64,000 nt of DNA from Malania oleifera. Lineage: Eukaryota; Streptophyta; Magnoliopsida; Santalales; Ximeniaceae. The position numbers were made by a program, and so were the translations under genes. Positions 23,473-35,042 of the stretch are shown here, one piece after another; within the stretch, counting starts at the first letter, position 1; every line of letters begins with the position of its first letter. The DNA lies in contig NC_080418.1 of the NCBI RefSeq assembly GCF_029873635.1, positions 151,521,748-151,585,747 of the forward strand, in the 5' to 3' direction. The notes beneath the pieces are model-generated. The model was not told the DNA's origin and searched no databases. It saw only the letters and a program-made list of their open reading frames with translations.

Positions 23473-23774
23473 ATGACGGGAGTGAGTGACGGGGCTGCTG
23501 GGTGGTTGCTCCTGCGGCCGGAGATGACGGGAGTGAGCGACGGGGCTGCTGGGTGGTTGCTCCTGCGGCCGGAGATGACGGGAGTGAGCGATGGGGCTGC
23601 TGGGTGGTTGCTCCTGCAGCCGGAGATGACGGGAGTGAGCGATGGGGCTGCTGGGTGGTTGCTCCTGCAGCCGGAGATGATGGGAGTGAGCGACGGGGCT
23701 GCTGCGTGGTTGCTCCTGTGGCCGGAGATGACGGGAGTGAGCGACGGGGCTGCTGGGTGGTTGCTCCTGCAGCC
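23473..23774 (+). repeat. 51-bp GC-rich minisatellite, six units
   Basis: Units start at 23473, 23524, 23575, 23626, 23677 and 23728. Each contains GACGGGAGTGAG, GGGGCTGCTG and GGTTGCTCCTG. Units differ by only a few bases and the sixth is partial. Because 51 is a multiple of three, every frame stays open on both strands (17-residue repeats such as MTGVSDGAAGWLLL). The GC-rich island contrasts sharply with the AT-rich LTR around it. Confidence 0.95.
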
Positions 23775-24059
23775 GCTGCTGTGTCCTTTGTGGGCGGCGG
23801 TGGTCGCGACAGCGCCTGAGAGGCCGGTGTGATCTGCGGAGTTGCAGCAGGGTGAGGATTGATGGGCTGTGAGCAAGGGAGTTCTGTTGCAGAGATTTGC
23901 TTGGGCCTCAGCTGGCTGTAGAAGGTGGTCTGGTATGGTGAGGATGAAGGAAAAGAGCAGCGGCTGGTTGTTTTTTTTTCTTTTTGGCTTCTCCGGCTGT
24001 GCTGTGCGCAGCGCCCCCTTTTGTGTGCTGTGAGAAGAGCCTATAAATAGGCTCCCCAA

Positions 24060-24510
24060 AACCCTAGCTACCCATAAATAATAAAAATAATAATAAATAA
24101 GTAATAATAATAAGGAGTAAAATAATAATGATAATAACAAAATAGTAATAATACTAATAATAATAATAATAATAAAGATAAAAATACTAATAATAATAAT
24201 AAATAAATAATATTAATGATAAAAATAATAAATAATAATAATACTACTAATGAAAATTAATAATAATAATAATAAATAAAATAATAATAATAATAATGAT
24301 AATAAAATAATAAGAATAATAATAATAACAAAAACAAATAATAATAATAATAATAATAACAAAAATAAATAATAATAATAATAATAATAATAGTAATAAT
24401 AAAGATAAAAATACTAATAATAATAAAAGTTAAAAATAATATTAATAATAATGAAAATAATAAATAATAATAATAAATAATATAAATAGAAGTAAAAATA
24501 AAGATAAAAG

Positions 24511-24543
<33 letters not shown>

Positions 24544-24600
24544 GAATAAATAAAATAATAAAAATACTAATAAAATAATAATAATAATGATAATAAATAT
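24060..24600 (+). repeat. TAA trinucleotide-rich tract
   Basis: Over 500 bp consist of interrupted (AAT)n with occasional G, C or T changes, at the promoter-side end of LTR G. A similar but weaker tract lies at 21890-22220. The long tyrosine- and isoleucine-rich frames on the - strand are low-complexity artefacts. Confidence 0.93.
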
Positions 24601-25841
24601 ATTGAGTTTGGGTAAAAATGGGGTGTCTACAAAAACCATTAACTACATAACTTAACATATCAATCTGTATGAAATTACTTTTCATATTAATACTACTATT
24701 TCTGAAAGTTTGATAATACTCATAATATCTGAGAAATTTCCCTAGATGGTTGTATGTCATGATTTAACCCCTTATGACAGGGCTTGCGCCCCGAAGGCGG
24801 GACCTATCCTGGCTGGCAGACCAAGGCAAGTCAACTGAACTCCGACAATCTGATCGGCCCCCTCTATCCATATCTGATGGAGAGCTTCTCCCGACATAGG
24901 CACGATCAACTTTATACCACTTACTATCTAAGTAAAGTGGTTGCACTCTAAACTGAATATCTATAGCTACGGTATCATGCTCTGTTGTCTGATCCATCAG
25001 AGTCTGATACTATATAGGTAACTAATATCTGTAATATACTGTTTTTACTATGGTTTCTAAAATAACCATAACCCCATAGAATTTATCTGAAATTCTAAAT
25101 AAACTGATTGAAAATTTGATTTATGTATAATTGAAATGTTGTCTGAATATCTGTATATTGGGGCGTTATGGTACTGATAAACGTGTTATTCTAAAATTAC
25201 TGAAAATGCATATTTCTAAGTATATTGTACACTGAAAAATTTGTCATTCTATATACAAGCAAATATCATGGTAATCCTGTTAATAACTATAAACATGGTG
25301 TTCACAAATTCTATAAATATAGTACTGCTTCTGTTATCAACTCAAGCTACACAAGTAAATATTAATATTGCCAGGCTCTGAAAACTGTATATATAGTTTG
25401 AATAATAAGTTAATACAAGCATATAATTTGTACTGAAATCATATATGGTTGCCTAGCATAGCATATTTCCCTTACTTGACTATTGAAAGCCCTTACTGTA
25501 TACTGGTCCAACACCCGTAGGGCTTCCTACTCAACACCTTGAAAACAACATTTGTCATAACAGAATATCATTATTTCTATCTCCATCATTTCCTACAACT
25601 TCCAGAGGGTCAAAAACTTACTAAAATACCTTACCCTGATTCTGGGAAGAAATTCAACTCGATTCCACCGACGATCCGTTCCGATAAATTTGGAGAGAAC
25701 TTTGCCAGGAGCATCATGGAGGCCTCAGATCTTCGATCAGGCGACTAACGGGGCCGAAATCGAAGAGAGATGGAGGAGAGACCGTAGGAGAGAGAGAGGG
25801 GAAGTTTTCTGTCAAATTTCTACAATTAAACCAAGTTTAGG

Positions 25842-26085
25842 GCTATTTATGCTGCGACCTTCATCGACAAGCCACGTCATCTCGTCAACGAGTCTAATAG
25901 GAAATTCGTCAACGAAATTCAAAATCACCCAAAACATCCTCTCAGTATTTTCTCGTCGATGAAACATGCTTTCATCGACGAGACCCTCTTGTACCCTCGT
26001 CGACGAATCCCCTGTGTTCGTCGACGAGGCCATTAGAAAATTCCTTGGGTTATTATATCCAAAATGCTATTTCATCGACGAACAC
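25842..26085 (-). promoter_or_regulatory. LTR B promoter: GTCGAC array and TATA box
   Basis: About eight motifs between 25858 and 26085 include CCTCGTCGACGAAT and TTCGTCGACGAGG, with degenerate TTCATCGACGAA forms. On the - strand they precede the TATA-like CATAAATAGC (25842-25851). This is the third independent example of the design in family A. Confidence 0.58.
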
Positions 26086-27231
26086 TTCTATTACTGTTAC
26101 CATTTCTCTCCCTCTTTATTATTTAAATATCATTATTCTTTGGGTCGTTACACTCTGCTAGGGTTTTGGGTCTTTGGGGATTTTAGGGCATTTCAAGCAT
26201 TTCTAAGCTTATTTGGGAGTTTGTAATCGATCCCAGACGTAAGATTCATGTTGTAGCTTGTCGGTTTCCATTCGTCGGCAAGTTTGGAGACTAGGGTTTT
26301 GAGTTTCCCATTTATTTCAAGCGATTTCTTTAGAAAACAGGTAAGGAGAATTAATTATAACAGGTTTTACTAAGTTTGAACTGGTTAAATTCGATTAAAC
26401 AAATTTTTAGGTATGATTTCCTGAACAGTTTAGGCATTTGGAAAATAATGATTTTGATTATATATCATATGTGGGGAAAATTGTGTGGCATGGATATAAC
26501 TTTCACAAGTTAACTGGTTGCGAATATTGGCTGTGTGAATACTTATTGGTGATAAATACTGACTGCTTGTGAATATTGGATGATTGTGGTTACAGTTTAT
26601 TTGTGAGCATGGATTGGTTGCGAATACTGACTACTTGTGATTACTGTGGGATGAATAATTTGATGTGTGTGAATGGGTCATTTTGTGTGGTTATTCAGGT
26701 GTATCACAATATAACGTTGGCAGGCCTGAGGAGTTTGTTCTACTGATATACTACGAGTGGGTCATGGGGATTGGATATTGGTGAATAGGGGTGCCTGTGT
26801 GGGCCACGTGTCATGAAAGCTAGAGTGCTGCCTATGTAGGCCACATGTCATGAAAGCTAGAGTGCTGCCTGTGTGGGCCACGTTATATCATGTGTGGATG
26901 ATGGCGCCAGTGTGGGTCATGTTATGTATTCTATGTGGATGTGAGTCCTGTGTGGACAATATTTCCTATATGGATGTGAGTCCTGTGTGGACGGTATTCC
27001 TATGTGGATACGGGCTCTGTGTCGATGTAATTAAAGTGTGTGGTATCCTATGTGGATGTGTGTGGTTACGTGTATACATGAATCTCAGTGAAATGGTTTA
27101 TAATGAATATGTGTGAACTTAATTACTTAAATATTTATGGCAAAGTAAAACTCTCCACTTGAAGGCTTGCTGAGAAAGGCGAGCGCCGTGGTAATTTTTA
27201 GTTTGGCACCAGAGCAAAGGGAAGCTACTTG

Positions 27232-29758
27232 TATAATGCCCCGAACCTTTAAACCCGGGTCTGGCGCATTATACCTGATAAAATCCCTAATAATCCATAA
27301 TCCGTATCATAAGCAACGGAAGCATAAATAAAATCTCCATATAACATAATACCAAAGTTTTCTAATTTCTATCTATAATCCAAAGTATCCATGCAACACC
27401 TGCATTTCCATATATACATACATCTCCAAAAGCATTTCAGTATTTTCACAATCATTCCTTACTCAACAGCCTTAAAATATAAAGACATAAAACATAAATA
27501 TTTACATTCCCCCAAAGTATATAAAAATATACCATTTCTCTTTATACAATCCTCAGAAGGCTAAAAAACCCTCGAGCTCTCTAAGCCCGACCTCGAGGAT
27601 GTCCTGAAAAAGAAATAATCATATTCAGGTGAGACACATCTCAGTAAGGGAAGAAACAGTATATTAAAACAGCGTGTGGCCAACATAAGGTAAAAAGATA
27701 TTATTTTTATTTCATTTGCAAATCATCACATAACATTGAAATCGTTTTCTGAACCTAAACAATCACATGCAAATATTTAACCCACGAGATTACCCAAGGA
27801 TAGGGGTGATTACCCGCCCATACAAGTAGCACCCCTCTGCTCTGATACTTTGGTAACCCTAAGGTCACAATTAAAACAAATCAGAGCACTCACCTTACTC
27901 AGTAAGCCCTCAAGTGGTAGATTAATCTTGTACTCACACAGTTCAACAATAGTTTACCAGCAAAGGCCCTAAGGATAAGGAATTCTACCCGCCCATACAA
28001 GTAGGTTCCCTCTGCCCTAGTGCGTTATGCAGCTACTGCCACATCTAAAGCCACTAGTGTACTCGCCTTACTCAGCAAGCCCTCAGGCGAAGAGTACGCC
28101 CCGCCCAAACGTAACATGTTCTACATACATAAATACTTCTAATATTATAATACATCACTCTTTCCATCGTTATTCAATCATTCACACTCTTTCATGTTCA
28201 TAACTTAACATTTCCTTGGGTTTCACTTTAAGTGACTCTTTCCCATTTGTATCATTCACATTTCACATTTCATTTCATTGCTTTTTCATTCCTTGTCATT
28301 TCATTTCATACCATTTTCATTTCATTCCTTTGTACTTCTGCTGCTCTTTAGCCATCATCAGTTAGTCCACATAGAAATGCGCTAGAATCTGCTAACCCGT
28401 CTTTTAGCCGTCGTACATTTACCCAACATCTTTCAGCTGTTATACCCAACATCTTTCAGTTGTTTACATGGTTGCATTAATACACACAAGCAACATAGTC
28501 CATGTCATGTTTTATTCACAATGCATTACTTACTTAACCTGCATCTCATACGTTTAACATATATTTCCACACAGCATTCTATTTACTTATGCCACACCAT
28601 TTAGCAATAAAATTCATACACTGCCTGTAAAATAAGTTAACCAACATTTAATGTTTATATACTGAAAATAACTTTCATTTCTTACATAATTATCCTGAAA
28701 ATATTTCTCACTTTCATCAGTTCATTTTCACATATACATATCTAATAATTTAAAAAGTTGGCATTTTACCCATACCGAAACATATATACGTATAGATAAC
28801 ACAATTTATTTTTCTATTAAATTCATAAAAATTTTGGTTTAATATATATTTTTTCCCTTACCTGATTCCTTGCACTACGCCAACAGGGACCCTGAAAAGA
28901 TGTCTGTGGTGCTCACCCGGACCCTGAAATTAAATTCCTAGTTCCAATAAATTATTCCTAAATAAAATATTTTTAAATATTTCCTAGAGCCATAATTCTT
29001 AAATAAATAGTAATACCCGCAAATATACCTAAATTGCCAAATTTCCCAAATCTCACTCTCACTTTGGAGTGGGGTCTAGAAAATCTCAATTGAAAAATTA
29101 CCTACATCAAAATGACAACGACGACGACTAGGACCACGTGGTGGTACCCCATCGTCGATTTAAACATATATTAACAGCAAAATTGAGAAAATAGAAAAAA
29201 ATTATCTTTCTCGAGGAGTAGTGCCTAAGCTGTTCCCATGAAAAATCTGTTCCAGTAAAAATGTCGGCAGCGGAACCAAGAATCCAACAGCACCTTCCGT
29301 TTCCCGATCCGTCACAAATTCATTGAGAAATTGAGAGAGAAAGAGACGGAGACGGACGTGGAACATGCTGCACGCAGGAAAATATATTCAGTTGGGGGGG
29401 GGGGGCGGGTCTACGCCTCTATTCTTCTTCTTCTTCTTCTTCTTTCTTCTTTCTTTAACTTTTACTTTATATATATATATACATATATGTCTTTAACTTA
29501 TACTTATTATTATTATTATTATTATTATAACTTACCTATATATACATATCTTATTTCAATTAGTTTTTTTTTTTAAATCCAATGTAAAAATATTTAATTT
29601 AATGACTAATTATTTAATTTATCTTAATTTAATTTAATTTCTTAATTTTTAATTTTTTTTTCTTCTTTTTCCCACACCATTCCTTTTATTTATTTATCTG
29701 TTTTTTTATTTATTTATTTTTAATTATTTTAATCATTTTAATTTTTCGGGTCTTTACA
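27232..29758 (-). mobile_element. LTR H: solo LTR of the F family
   Basis: It is 2527 bp, the reverse complement of the F LTR over its whole length. The - strand start is TGTAAAGACCCG at 29758. The last bases have mutated so that the + strand begins TATAATGCC where TGTAACG is expected. The perfect 5-bp duplication ACTTG (27227-27231 and 29759-29763) splits the phrase CTACTTGTATGGGCGGG of the C LTR. No interior is present, which indicates recombination between two LTRs. Confidence 0.92.
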
Positions 29759-30056
29759 ACTTGTATGGGCGGGTAATTTTTCCTATTCTCGGAGACTTTT
29801 CCTAGATACATAACTCGATGGCTTATTGAGTAAGGTGAGTGCCCTAGTATTGGTATTAGAGTAGAGGGAAGCTACTTGTATGAGCAGGTAATCTTCCCTA
29901 TTCTCGGGAACTGACACTAAAAATAATTATGTATGTGTGAGTGTGATCTATATGTGCTTCCTCTGCTAATGATGAATAGCAAATGACTATATTTTGTATT
30001 TATTAAACACTCAGCCACACACTATTATGATTTATTCTTCCTTACTGAGATGTGTC

Positions 30057-31332
30057 TGTTGGCCTTACAAGGCTTAAAATCTTATTTTGATAATAACAAA
30101 TAAGATGAACTTAACATATTGGGTTAAGTGATGATATTTCAGGACTCAAGTTGTGAATACAAGGTCATATGCTCATAAGAATCATTCAAAACTTATACTT
30201 CAAAGAAAGAAGAACAAATGAAGCTTAAAGAGTCAAGGCATGGATTAAAAACTGTCCTAATAAAGCTTGAAGATCATAAGAGCATGGATGTTAAAGAGGA
30301 CTTGCTAAAAAGCTTAAAGAATATCAAGGCAAGAGAGCTCAAAGAAAGACAAGCATGAAGACTTAAGAGCTTAGAATGTCAAAAGTCATAAGAAGTCTTT
30401 ATGTAAGTACTTCGTATTTAAATATCTTGTGGAAATATGATGAAAGCTCTTCTAGGGTAAATTATGGACTTAGAGACCTTACTTTAAACCCCGAAAAAAG
30501 TTTTATAAAAAATAAAAACAAGAGAGCAAAAAGGATTTTTGAAACCAAAAATGAAAATTTTGAAGTTGGTCTGCCCAAACAACTGAGGTGTACCCTTAGA
30601 AGTATGAAGATGTACCCTCAGACAACTGAAGTTTTACTTCAAACGTCTAAAGAATTTCTTCAGAAGACTGAAAAATTAGTTCAGTCAACTGAAGATTTAT
30701 TTGTTGAAACACAGAACATACAGAACTCTCTCAGAAGATTGAACCCTCAGTTCAGTCATCTGAGCTGGGACTTCAAAAGTCTGAACCTACAATTCAGTCG
30801 TCTGACCCTATGTCTAGATTATAATTTCCAGTGCTTTAAGGAACATCAGAAAACTGAACCCTATAGTTCAGTCGTCTGAACACTATTTAACGTCTAATTT
30901 TTTAAATGTTTTAAAAATCCAAATTAAGGTTTCTTGTGTCCCAAAATTAATGAAAACTTGGGAAATACTCCAAGTAAACTTGGGCAACACGAAATCACTT
31001 TTAGAAGCATATAAATACATGATTTTGCAAATCAAATTAAACACCAAGAAAGAAAGAAAGAATTGAAAAATCAATTGAAAGTTATATTGCAAACAAAGCT
31101 CTCTCTTGCTCAACACTTTGCACAACTAAATTGCTGAATTTCTGAAGTGCTGATCCATCCTACTTCTGAATTCTAAGTTGCTAATTCTCATCTAGAAGGA
31201 ACTCAATGATAAATTCTCTTGAGCTTTATTGTATTTCATATTGATATTTAATTATTGAAGTGCATAATGATTGAATTTGTACTAATCTGCTCTTTGTGAG
31301 AGTATCATTGTACGCAACTATTGTTTCTAACA
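30057..31332 (+). mobile_element. SIRE-like Copia LTR, partial
   Basis: It starts TGTTGGCCTTACAAGG followed by TTTTGATAATAACAAAT, the same opening as the solo LTR at 36603-38710 read on its own strand (TGTTGACCTTATAAG). It has a palindrome array and TATA box. It stops at TCTAACA where a CACTA end starts, without the typical LTR tail, and no target duplication is visible. I read it as a truncated LTR. The 167-codon frame at 30376-30879 is in the repeat array and resembles no known protein. Confidence 0.65.
30590..31019 (+). promoter_or_regulatory. Copia LTR promoter: TTCAGTCGTCTGAA-type array and TATA box
   Basis: At least ten motifs lie between 30590 and 30880. Examples are GTTCAGTCAACTGAAG, GTTCAGTCGTCTGAAC and CTTCAGAAGACTGAAA, all built as TTCAG-N4-CTGAA inverted repeats. 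The TATA box CATATAAATAC at 31009-31019 lies about 130 bp downstream. The design parallels the family-A arrays, with a different flank. Confidence 0.55.
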
Positions 31333-31890
31333 CTACAAAAAATAAGCTTATTAGTGAAGGATCAAAACTGTTACTAATACTTATAAATTCGTCACTAATA
31401 CTATTAGTGACGAATTTATAAGTATTAGTGATGGTTTTAAATTAGTTGTTATATCTGCCGTTACTACTAATTATTAGTGACGAATTCTGAAACCGTCACT
31501 AATAATGTCGTATTAGTGACTTATTATAACCGTCACTAAAACTCAATACCGTGACTATAAATTCTATATTGGCTCAGTACAAATTCATCACTAATAGTAG
31601 GGTATTATTGATGAATTCTAAAACTGTCACTAATACTGTAGTATTAGTGAATGATCAAAATCATATCTAATAATCCACTAATAGTGACGAATCCTGAAAT
31701 CGTCACTAATAGTGGAGTATTAGTGAAGGATTAAAACAGTTATTAATACTTATTAACCTTTAATGAAGGATCAAAATTCATCACTAATAGTATAGTATTA
31801 GTGACGGTTTTAAATTCGTCACTAATAGTTGTGTATTAGTGACGATTTTGATCCTTCATTAATATCTATAGAAAGTGTCACTAATTAATT
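31333..31890 (+). mobile_element. CACTA transposon end with subterminal repeats
   Basis: CACTACAAAAAATAAGC (starting at 31331 or 31333) matches the CACTA terminal inverted repeat. The next 550 bp are packed with both orientations of a 12-13 bp unit, ATTAGTGACGAAT and ATTCGTCACTAAT, often back to back in palindromes (for example 31384-31417). Such subterminal repeats bind the CACTA transposase in characterised systems. The opposite terminus was not found in the window. Confidence 0.72.
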
Positions 31891-33160
31891 TAAAATTAAT
31901 ATTTTTTTAAATCATTAATTCCTGTGAAAATCTGTAATTACATTTTTGCAAAGATAACATTAAACCATAAATATTAAAAAGATTCACAAATTATTAAAAA
32001 ATATAATTTAAAATCAAATACAAATACATTATACAAATTCTAAACGTTTTATACATGAATCTCATATGTTTAGATAACAAAAATAAATAAATAAATAAAT
32101 AAAACAAAAGTTGCATCCTTTTGTAGCATGGGATGGTGTTGATGATGTGACAGCCACAAACCCTACAAATTAAGAATTATAAAAAAAAAAAAAATTAGTA
32201 TACGATTTTTGACCATATACGTACTATAAGTATCAATGATTTGATAAAAAAATAAACAGACATTCGTACAAAGTTTTAAAAAAAAAATGATACTATTTTA
32301 AATTTCTAAATTTTATCAATTTTAAGAAATTTTGGCAGCATTTTTCCTGTAAATAGGACATTTTCCATAGAGATATGTTTTAAACCTGGGTCTTTACACA
32401 AACAGTTCACAATAATCCAACAAGTAATTAATGAATTTTATTAGTGCACAAGATCTTCATATAATTAGCATTAAATAATGTAATGTGTTTATGCATCCCA
32501 CAAACAATCTATATTAGACTATAATTTTATGAAAAAATAAAATGTGATGTTGAGGTTTACATGGCTTCTTTAAGACTCAAAAACAACTATAATAATCAAA
32601 TAATGAAAATAAGTCCATTATTGATAGAATTTTCACTTAGCATATGCAAAACTAAATTTAGAGATGAAGTTCACAATTCATTTGAACTTTACTCATCCTT
32701 TCAAAAATGTTTTAACATTCAGCACACTATAATCATTCACATAAATATGGTATATGGCTTTGATTATTTTGCATTGGAATTTAACAAATTTTCAGCAGCA
32801 TGTCGTTTGTAAATAGAACATTTCCCAAACCTGCAAGTTACAAACTTTACCAGCTGACAACATTTAAGCATATTTCTTACATGATCAGTTTTCCTAAGTA
32901 TACCCATTCATGAATGTCTTTATCAAGCTCACGTGTATTAGACTTAAAAGCATGAGGTATAGATGCTGAATTTTCTATGCACAAGAATAGAACAATTATA
33001 TACTAGGATTTGATAGCTTACCTTAAAAAAAAATCATTATCATGATGTAAATGACTCTAAAATTGTAACTTGCCATCCTCTTAACCACTTGGCAGTGAAC
33101 CATTAACTACCAAGCCACTAACCCCAACAATGATACTGCGGGGGTAACTCAATACCTCAT
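31891..33160. other. AT-rich stretch without gene, possible CACTA interior
   Basis: No convincing reading frame was found. Two similar blocks lie about 460 bp apart (near 32320-32375 and 32780-32830). Both include GCAGCAT, then TGTAAATAG and ACATTTTCC or ACATTTCCC, and each precedes more AT-rich sequence. They could belong to the adjoining transposon, but this is a guess. Confidence 0.4.
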
Positions 33161-33269
33161 TTTTTATTCTAAAATGTAAATAGTAGGAAAAAAAACCCCT
33201 CAAGAATAAGAAAGCAGAAAATGACATCATTGTGGCAAGAAGAAAATGACGAGCAAAAGAACAAAAAAT

Positions 33270-33668
33270 GCAGTTCAGAAAACTCCTTTTGAATTGTGGA
33301 TGGGAAGAAAACCGAGTTTAACACATACACTGTTGTTTTAAGGGCTTCCATCCATAATGAAATGGGTACTGAGGAATTACTCAACATACTCCTAACCATT
33401 TTTATAAGAGTATGATTCCACATTTCAGCCACACCATTCTGCTAAGGCGTACCAGGCATTGTGTATTAAGCACAAATACCATGTTGTTCTAGAAATTTAG
33501 CAAATAGTCCTGGACATTGTTTTATGCCATCATACCTACCATAATACTTACCACCTCTGTCAGATATAATGATTTTCACTTTCCTATCTAATTGTTGCTT
33601 CACTTCAGCAACATATGCCTTTAAAGCATCTTTTGCCTGAATTTGTGGCGTGCTTTGAGGCCACAATT
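33270..33668 (-). pseudogene. Copia integrase fragment
   Basis: The - strand encodes IIISDRGGKYYGRYDG, then FAKFLEQHGICA, the Q.NGVAE block (with a stop), and MVRSMLSNSSVPISLWMEALK. The aspartate of the DD35E core (SDRGG) and the glutamate region NGVAE are recognisable. A stop and the loss of surrounding pol show it is dead. It ends abruptly where a + strand RNase H fragment of a similar family begins. Confidence 0.85.
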
Positions 33669-33971
33669 TAGGCTTTGTGGTTGCAAAACTTTATCTCAGG
33701 ACTTGGGATTGTCGACGGTATAGCCAGGCTGCTAAGAATTTATTGTGATAATTCCGTAGCAGTCTTTTTCTCCAAAAACAACAAATACTCTAATGGTGCT
33801 AAGTATATGGAGCTCAAGTATTTGGTTTTTAAGGAGGAAGTTCATAAATAGATAGTGCTTATAGAATATATAAGAACTGAGCTCATGACAGCAGATCCTT
33901 TAACAAAGGGATTGACACCAAAGGCATTTAAAAAACATGCTGATCACATGGGTCTTTGTTGTAATCCTTGA
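33669..33971 (+). pseudogene. Copia RNase H C-terminal fragment
   Basis: The + strand reads IYCDNSVAVFFSKNNKYSNG, then AKYMELKYLVFKEEVHK, a stop, EYIRTELMTADPLTKGLTPK and KHADHMGLC before a normal-looking final stop. This is the end of a Copia polyprotein. It lies back to back with the integrase fragment on the other strand, so an inversion or two separate insertions is required. Confidence 0.87.
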
Positions 33972-34361
33972 TGTATGATAGTGGATCTTTATGTTTTGTT
34001 CCATAACATGTATAATGATATAAATAAAAGTGTTTTTAAACATTATTTCTATTTACCATCAATCACGTGATTATGGAGATGGTTTACTACTAAACAGAAA
34101 TGGTCTTTGACAAAGACATTACAGGGACAGTATGGTAAATTCCTATTATGGATCATAGTTAAGAGGTTTATTAGTATTGTGGTACATGGAAAGGAAGATG
34201 TCGCTTTAATGATATTTACCGCCATGATTCGTACTAATGGGTTGCTTAATTATGATATTATGGTAATCTCATTGAAAAGTATAAATAAGTTAATGTTTTG
34301 TGCACATTATGGTTATTTGTTAATCCATATTAATATCATTCATATGGGCCAACTGAAAGAA

Positions 34362-34532
34362 TGTAAGATTTATATCCCAAAGGATATGTCCCACATAAAT
34401 GATATGGGTCCCACATGTAGGGTATGTGTCCCATATGATAAGGATATGAATTAATGGTTGTATGGGTTAACTAAAGGGTTAGCTTATTTAATATGAGAAA
34501 TTAATGGTGGAAGTTTGAAAAGATTCCTATAC

Positions 34533-34573
<41 letters not shown>

Positions 34574-35042
34574 ATATATATTAGCTACTATTATGGGGAG
34601 TAGCTATAAGGGCATGCTATACATCAAGCTAAGCTCTAAGGGTAGAAAAAGAGAGCTAAAGAAGAAAAAGAAAAAGCTAAGATCATAAGGCCTAAGGGTT
34701 AGCTACATGGTGATGTTAGCTGCAAAGAAAAGATAGGAAGAAAGGAATTATCCTCTCTCTGCCCCTACTTCTCTAATCATCAAGAGATCCCATAGATCTG
34801 GTGAAGGAAGGAAAGAGAAAGAGGAAAAGTGGGAGAAACGATTTCTTCAAATTCTTCGGGTGTTCTTCTCGATAGGTTTGATATGGCCGATTCTGGTATG
34901 TAAAGTTTAGGGTTTATGATTTCTTTATTTTTTGTATAAAGGTTATTGATGTAAAGTTTATAATAATTGAAGATCCTTGGCTGTAGTATATTTATGATTT
35001 TTTTCCTAAAAAAAAATATTAGCATCTAAAAATTTTCTTACA
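34362..35042 (+). repeat. 3' LTR of the rearranged Copia
   Basis: It begins TGTAAGATTTATATCCC after the trailer and ends TTTTCTTACA, 681 bp. An AT microsatellite (34537-34566) lies at the expected TATA position. The 390 bp between the RNase H stop and the LTR is untranslated trailer. No 5' LTR was found. Boundaries rest on the TG...CA ends and position only. Confidence 0.62.

Larger units (their letters stand above)
21305..24631 (-). mobile_element. LTR G: 3.3-kb Gypsy-type solo LTR
   Basis: On the - strand it begins TGTAGACACCCCATTTTTAC at 24631, a start common to large plant Gypsy LTRs, and ends GACGCCGCGACA at 21305. Near the 3' end it carries GGAGTTGCCACTAACC-type wording seen in Tat/Ogre-like LTRs in plants (lineage from memory, moderate certainty). 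Flanks AAAAT and AAAAC differ by one base. Most of its bulk is simple repeats: TAA-rich blocks, an AT tract and a 51-bp minisatellite. Confidence 0.72.
20853..26152 (-). mobile_element. LTR B, family A, reverse orientation, split by LTR G
   Basis: The - strand start is TGTAACGACCCAAAG at 26152 and the end TCATTTTACA at 20853. Removing G leaves about 1.97 kb, matching LTR E in length and order. Flanking pentamers CTCTC and CTCTG agree in four of five bases. There is no interior, so a solo LTR is likely. It lies in the C 3' LTR about 120 bp beyond E. Confidence 0.8.
15616..30056 (+). mobile_element. Gypsy element C (Tekay/Del-like), gag-only, base of the nested stack
   Basis: Components are a 5' LTR remnant (15616-16874), a methionine-tRNA primer site (16878-16889), a broken gag (17291-18380), a purine tract (near 18510-18521) and a 3' LTR beginning at 18522 that was later split by three insertions. 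Between the protease start (sequence resembling FIFA.AIVLFD near 18370) and the trailer, all of reverse transcriptase, RNase H and integrase is missing. The 5' LTR continues beyond the Athila-like insertion off the left edge. The 3' LTR is cut at 30056. Confidence 0.8.
18522..30056 (+). repeat. 3' LTR of element C, split by three insertions and truncated
   Basis: Pieces are 18522-18707, 20730-20852, 26153-27231 and 29759-30056. It starts TGTAGTAACCTG after the purine tract AAGGGGGGAAGAA. Palindromes such as AAACCGTCGACGATTTT lie on both sides of insertion E, and a TATA-like TTTTATAAAAATTA (near 20818-20831) follows. The 26153-27231 piece aligns with 15616-16160. It is cut at TGTGTCT, before the CACC expected from the 5' LTR, where a Copia LTR begins. 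Confidence 0.8.

Noticed and set aside
23355-24140. 261-codon frame on the - strand and 145-codon frame on the + strand
   Set aside because: Both come from the 51-bp minisatellite, whose length is a multiple of three, plus flanking simple sequence in a solo LTR.
24257-24760. 167-codon isoleucine- and tyrosine-rich frame on the - strand, looking like membrane segments
   Set aside because: Translation of a TAA repeat tract; low complexity with no conserved feature.
30376-30879. 167-codon frame in the Copia LTR
   Set aside because: It lies across the palindrome array upstream of the TATA box and matches no known family; likely a by-product of the repeats.
31380-31860. CRISPR-like direct repeats
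   Set aside because: Units occur in both orientations without uniform spacers and next to a CACTA terminus; eukaryotic context.
34107-34454. 115-codon frame after the Copia RNase H stop
   Set aside because: Lies in the trailer between the polyprotein stop and the LTR and runs into the LTR; no recognisable motif.
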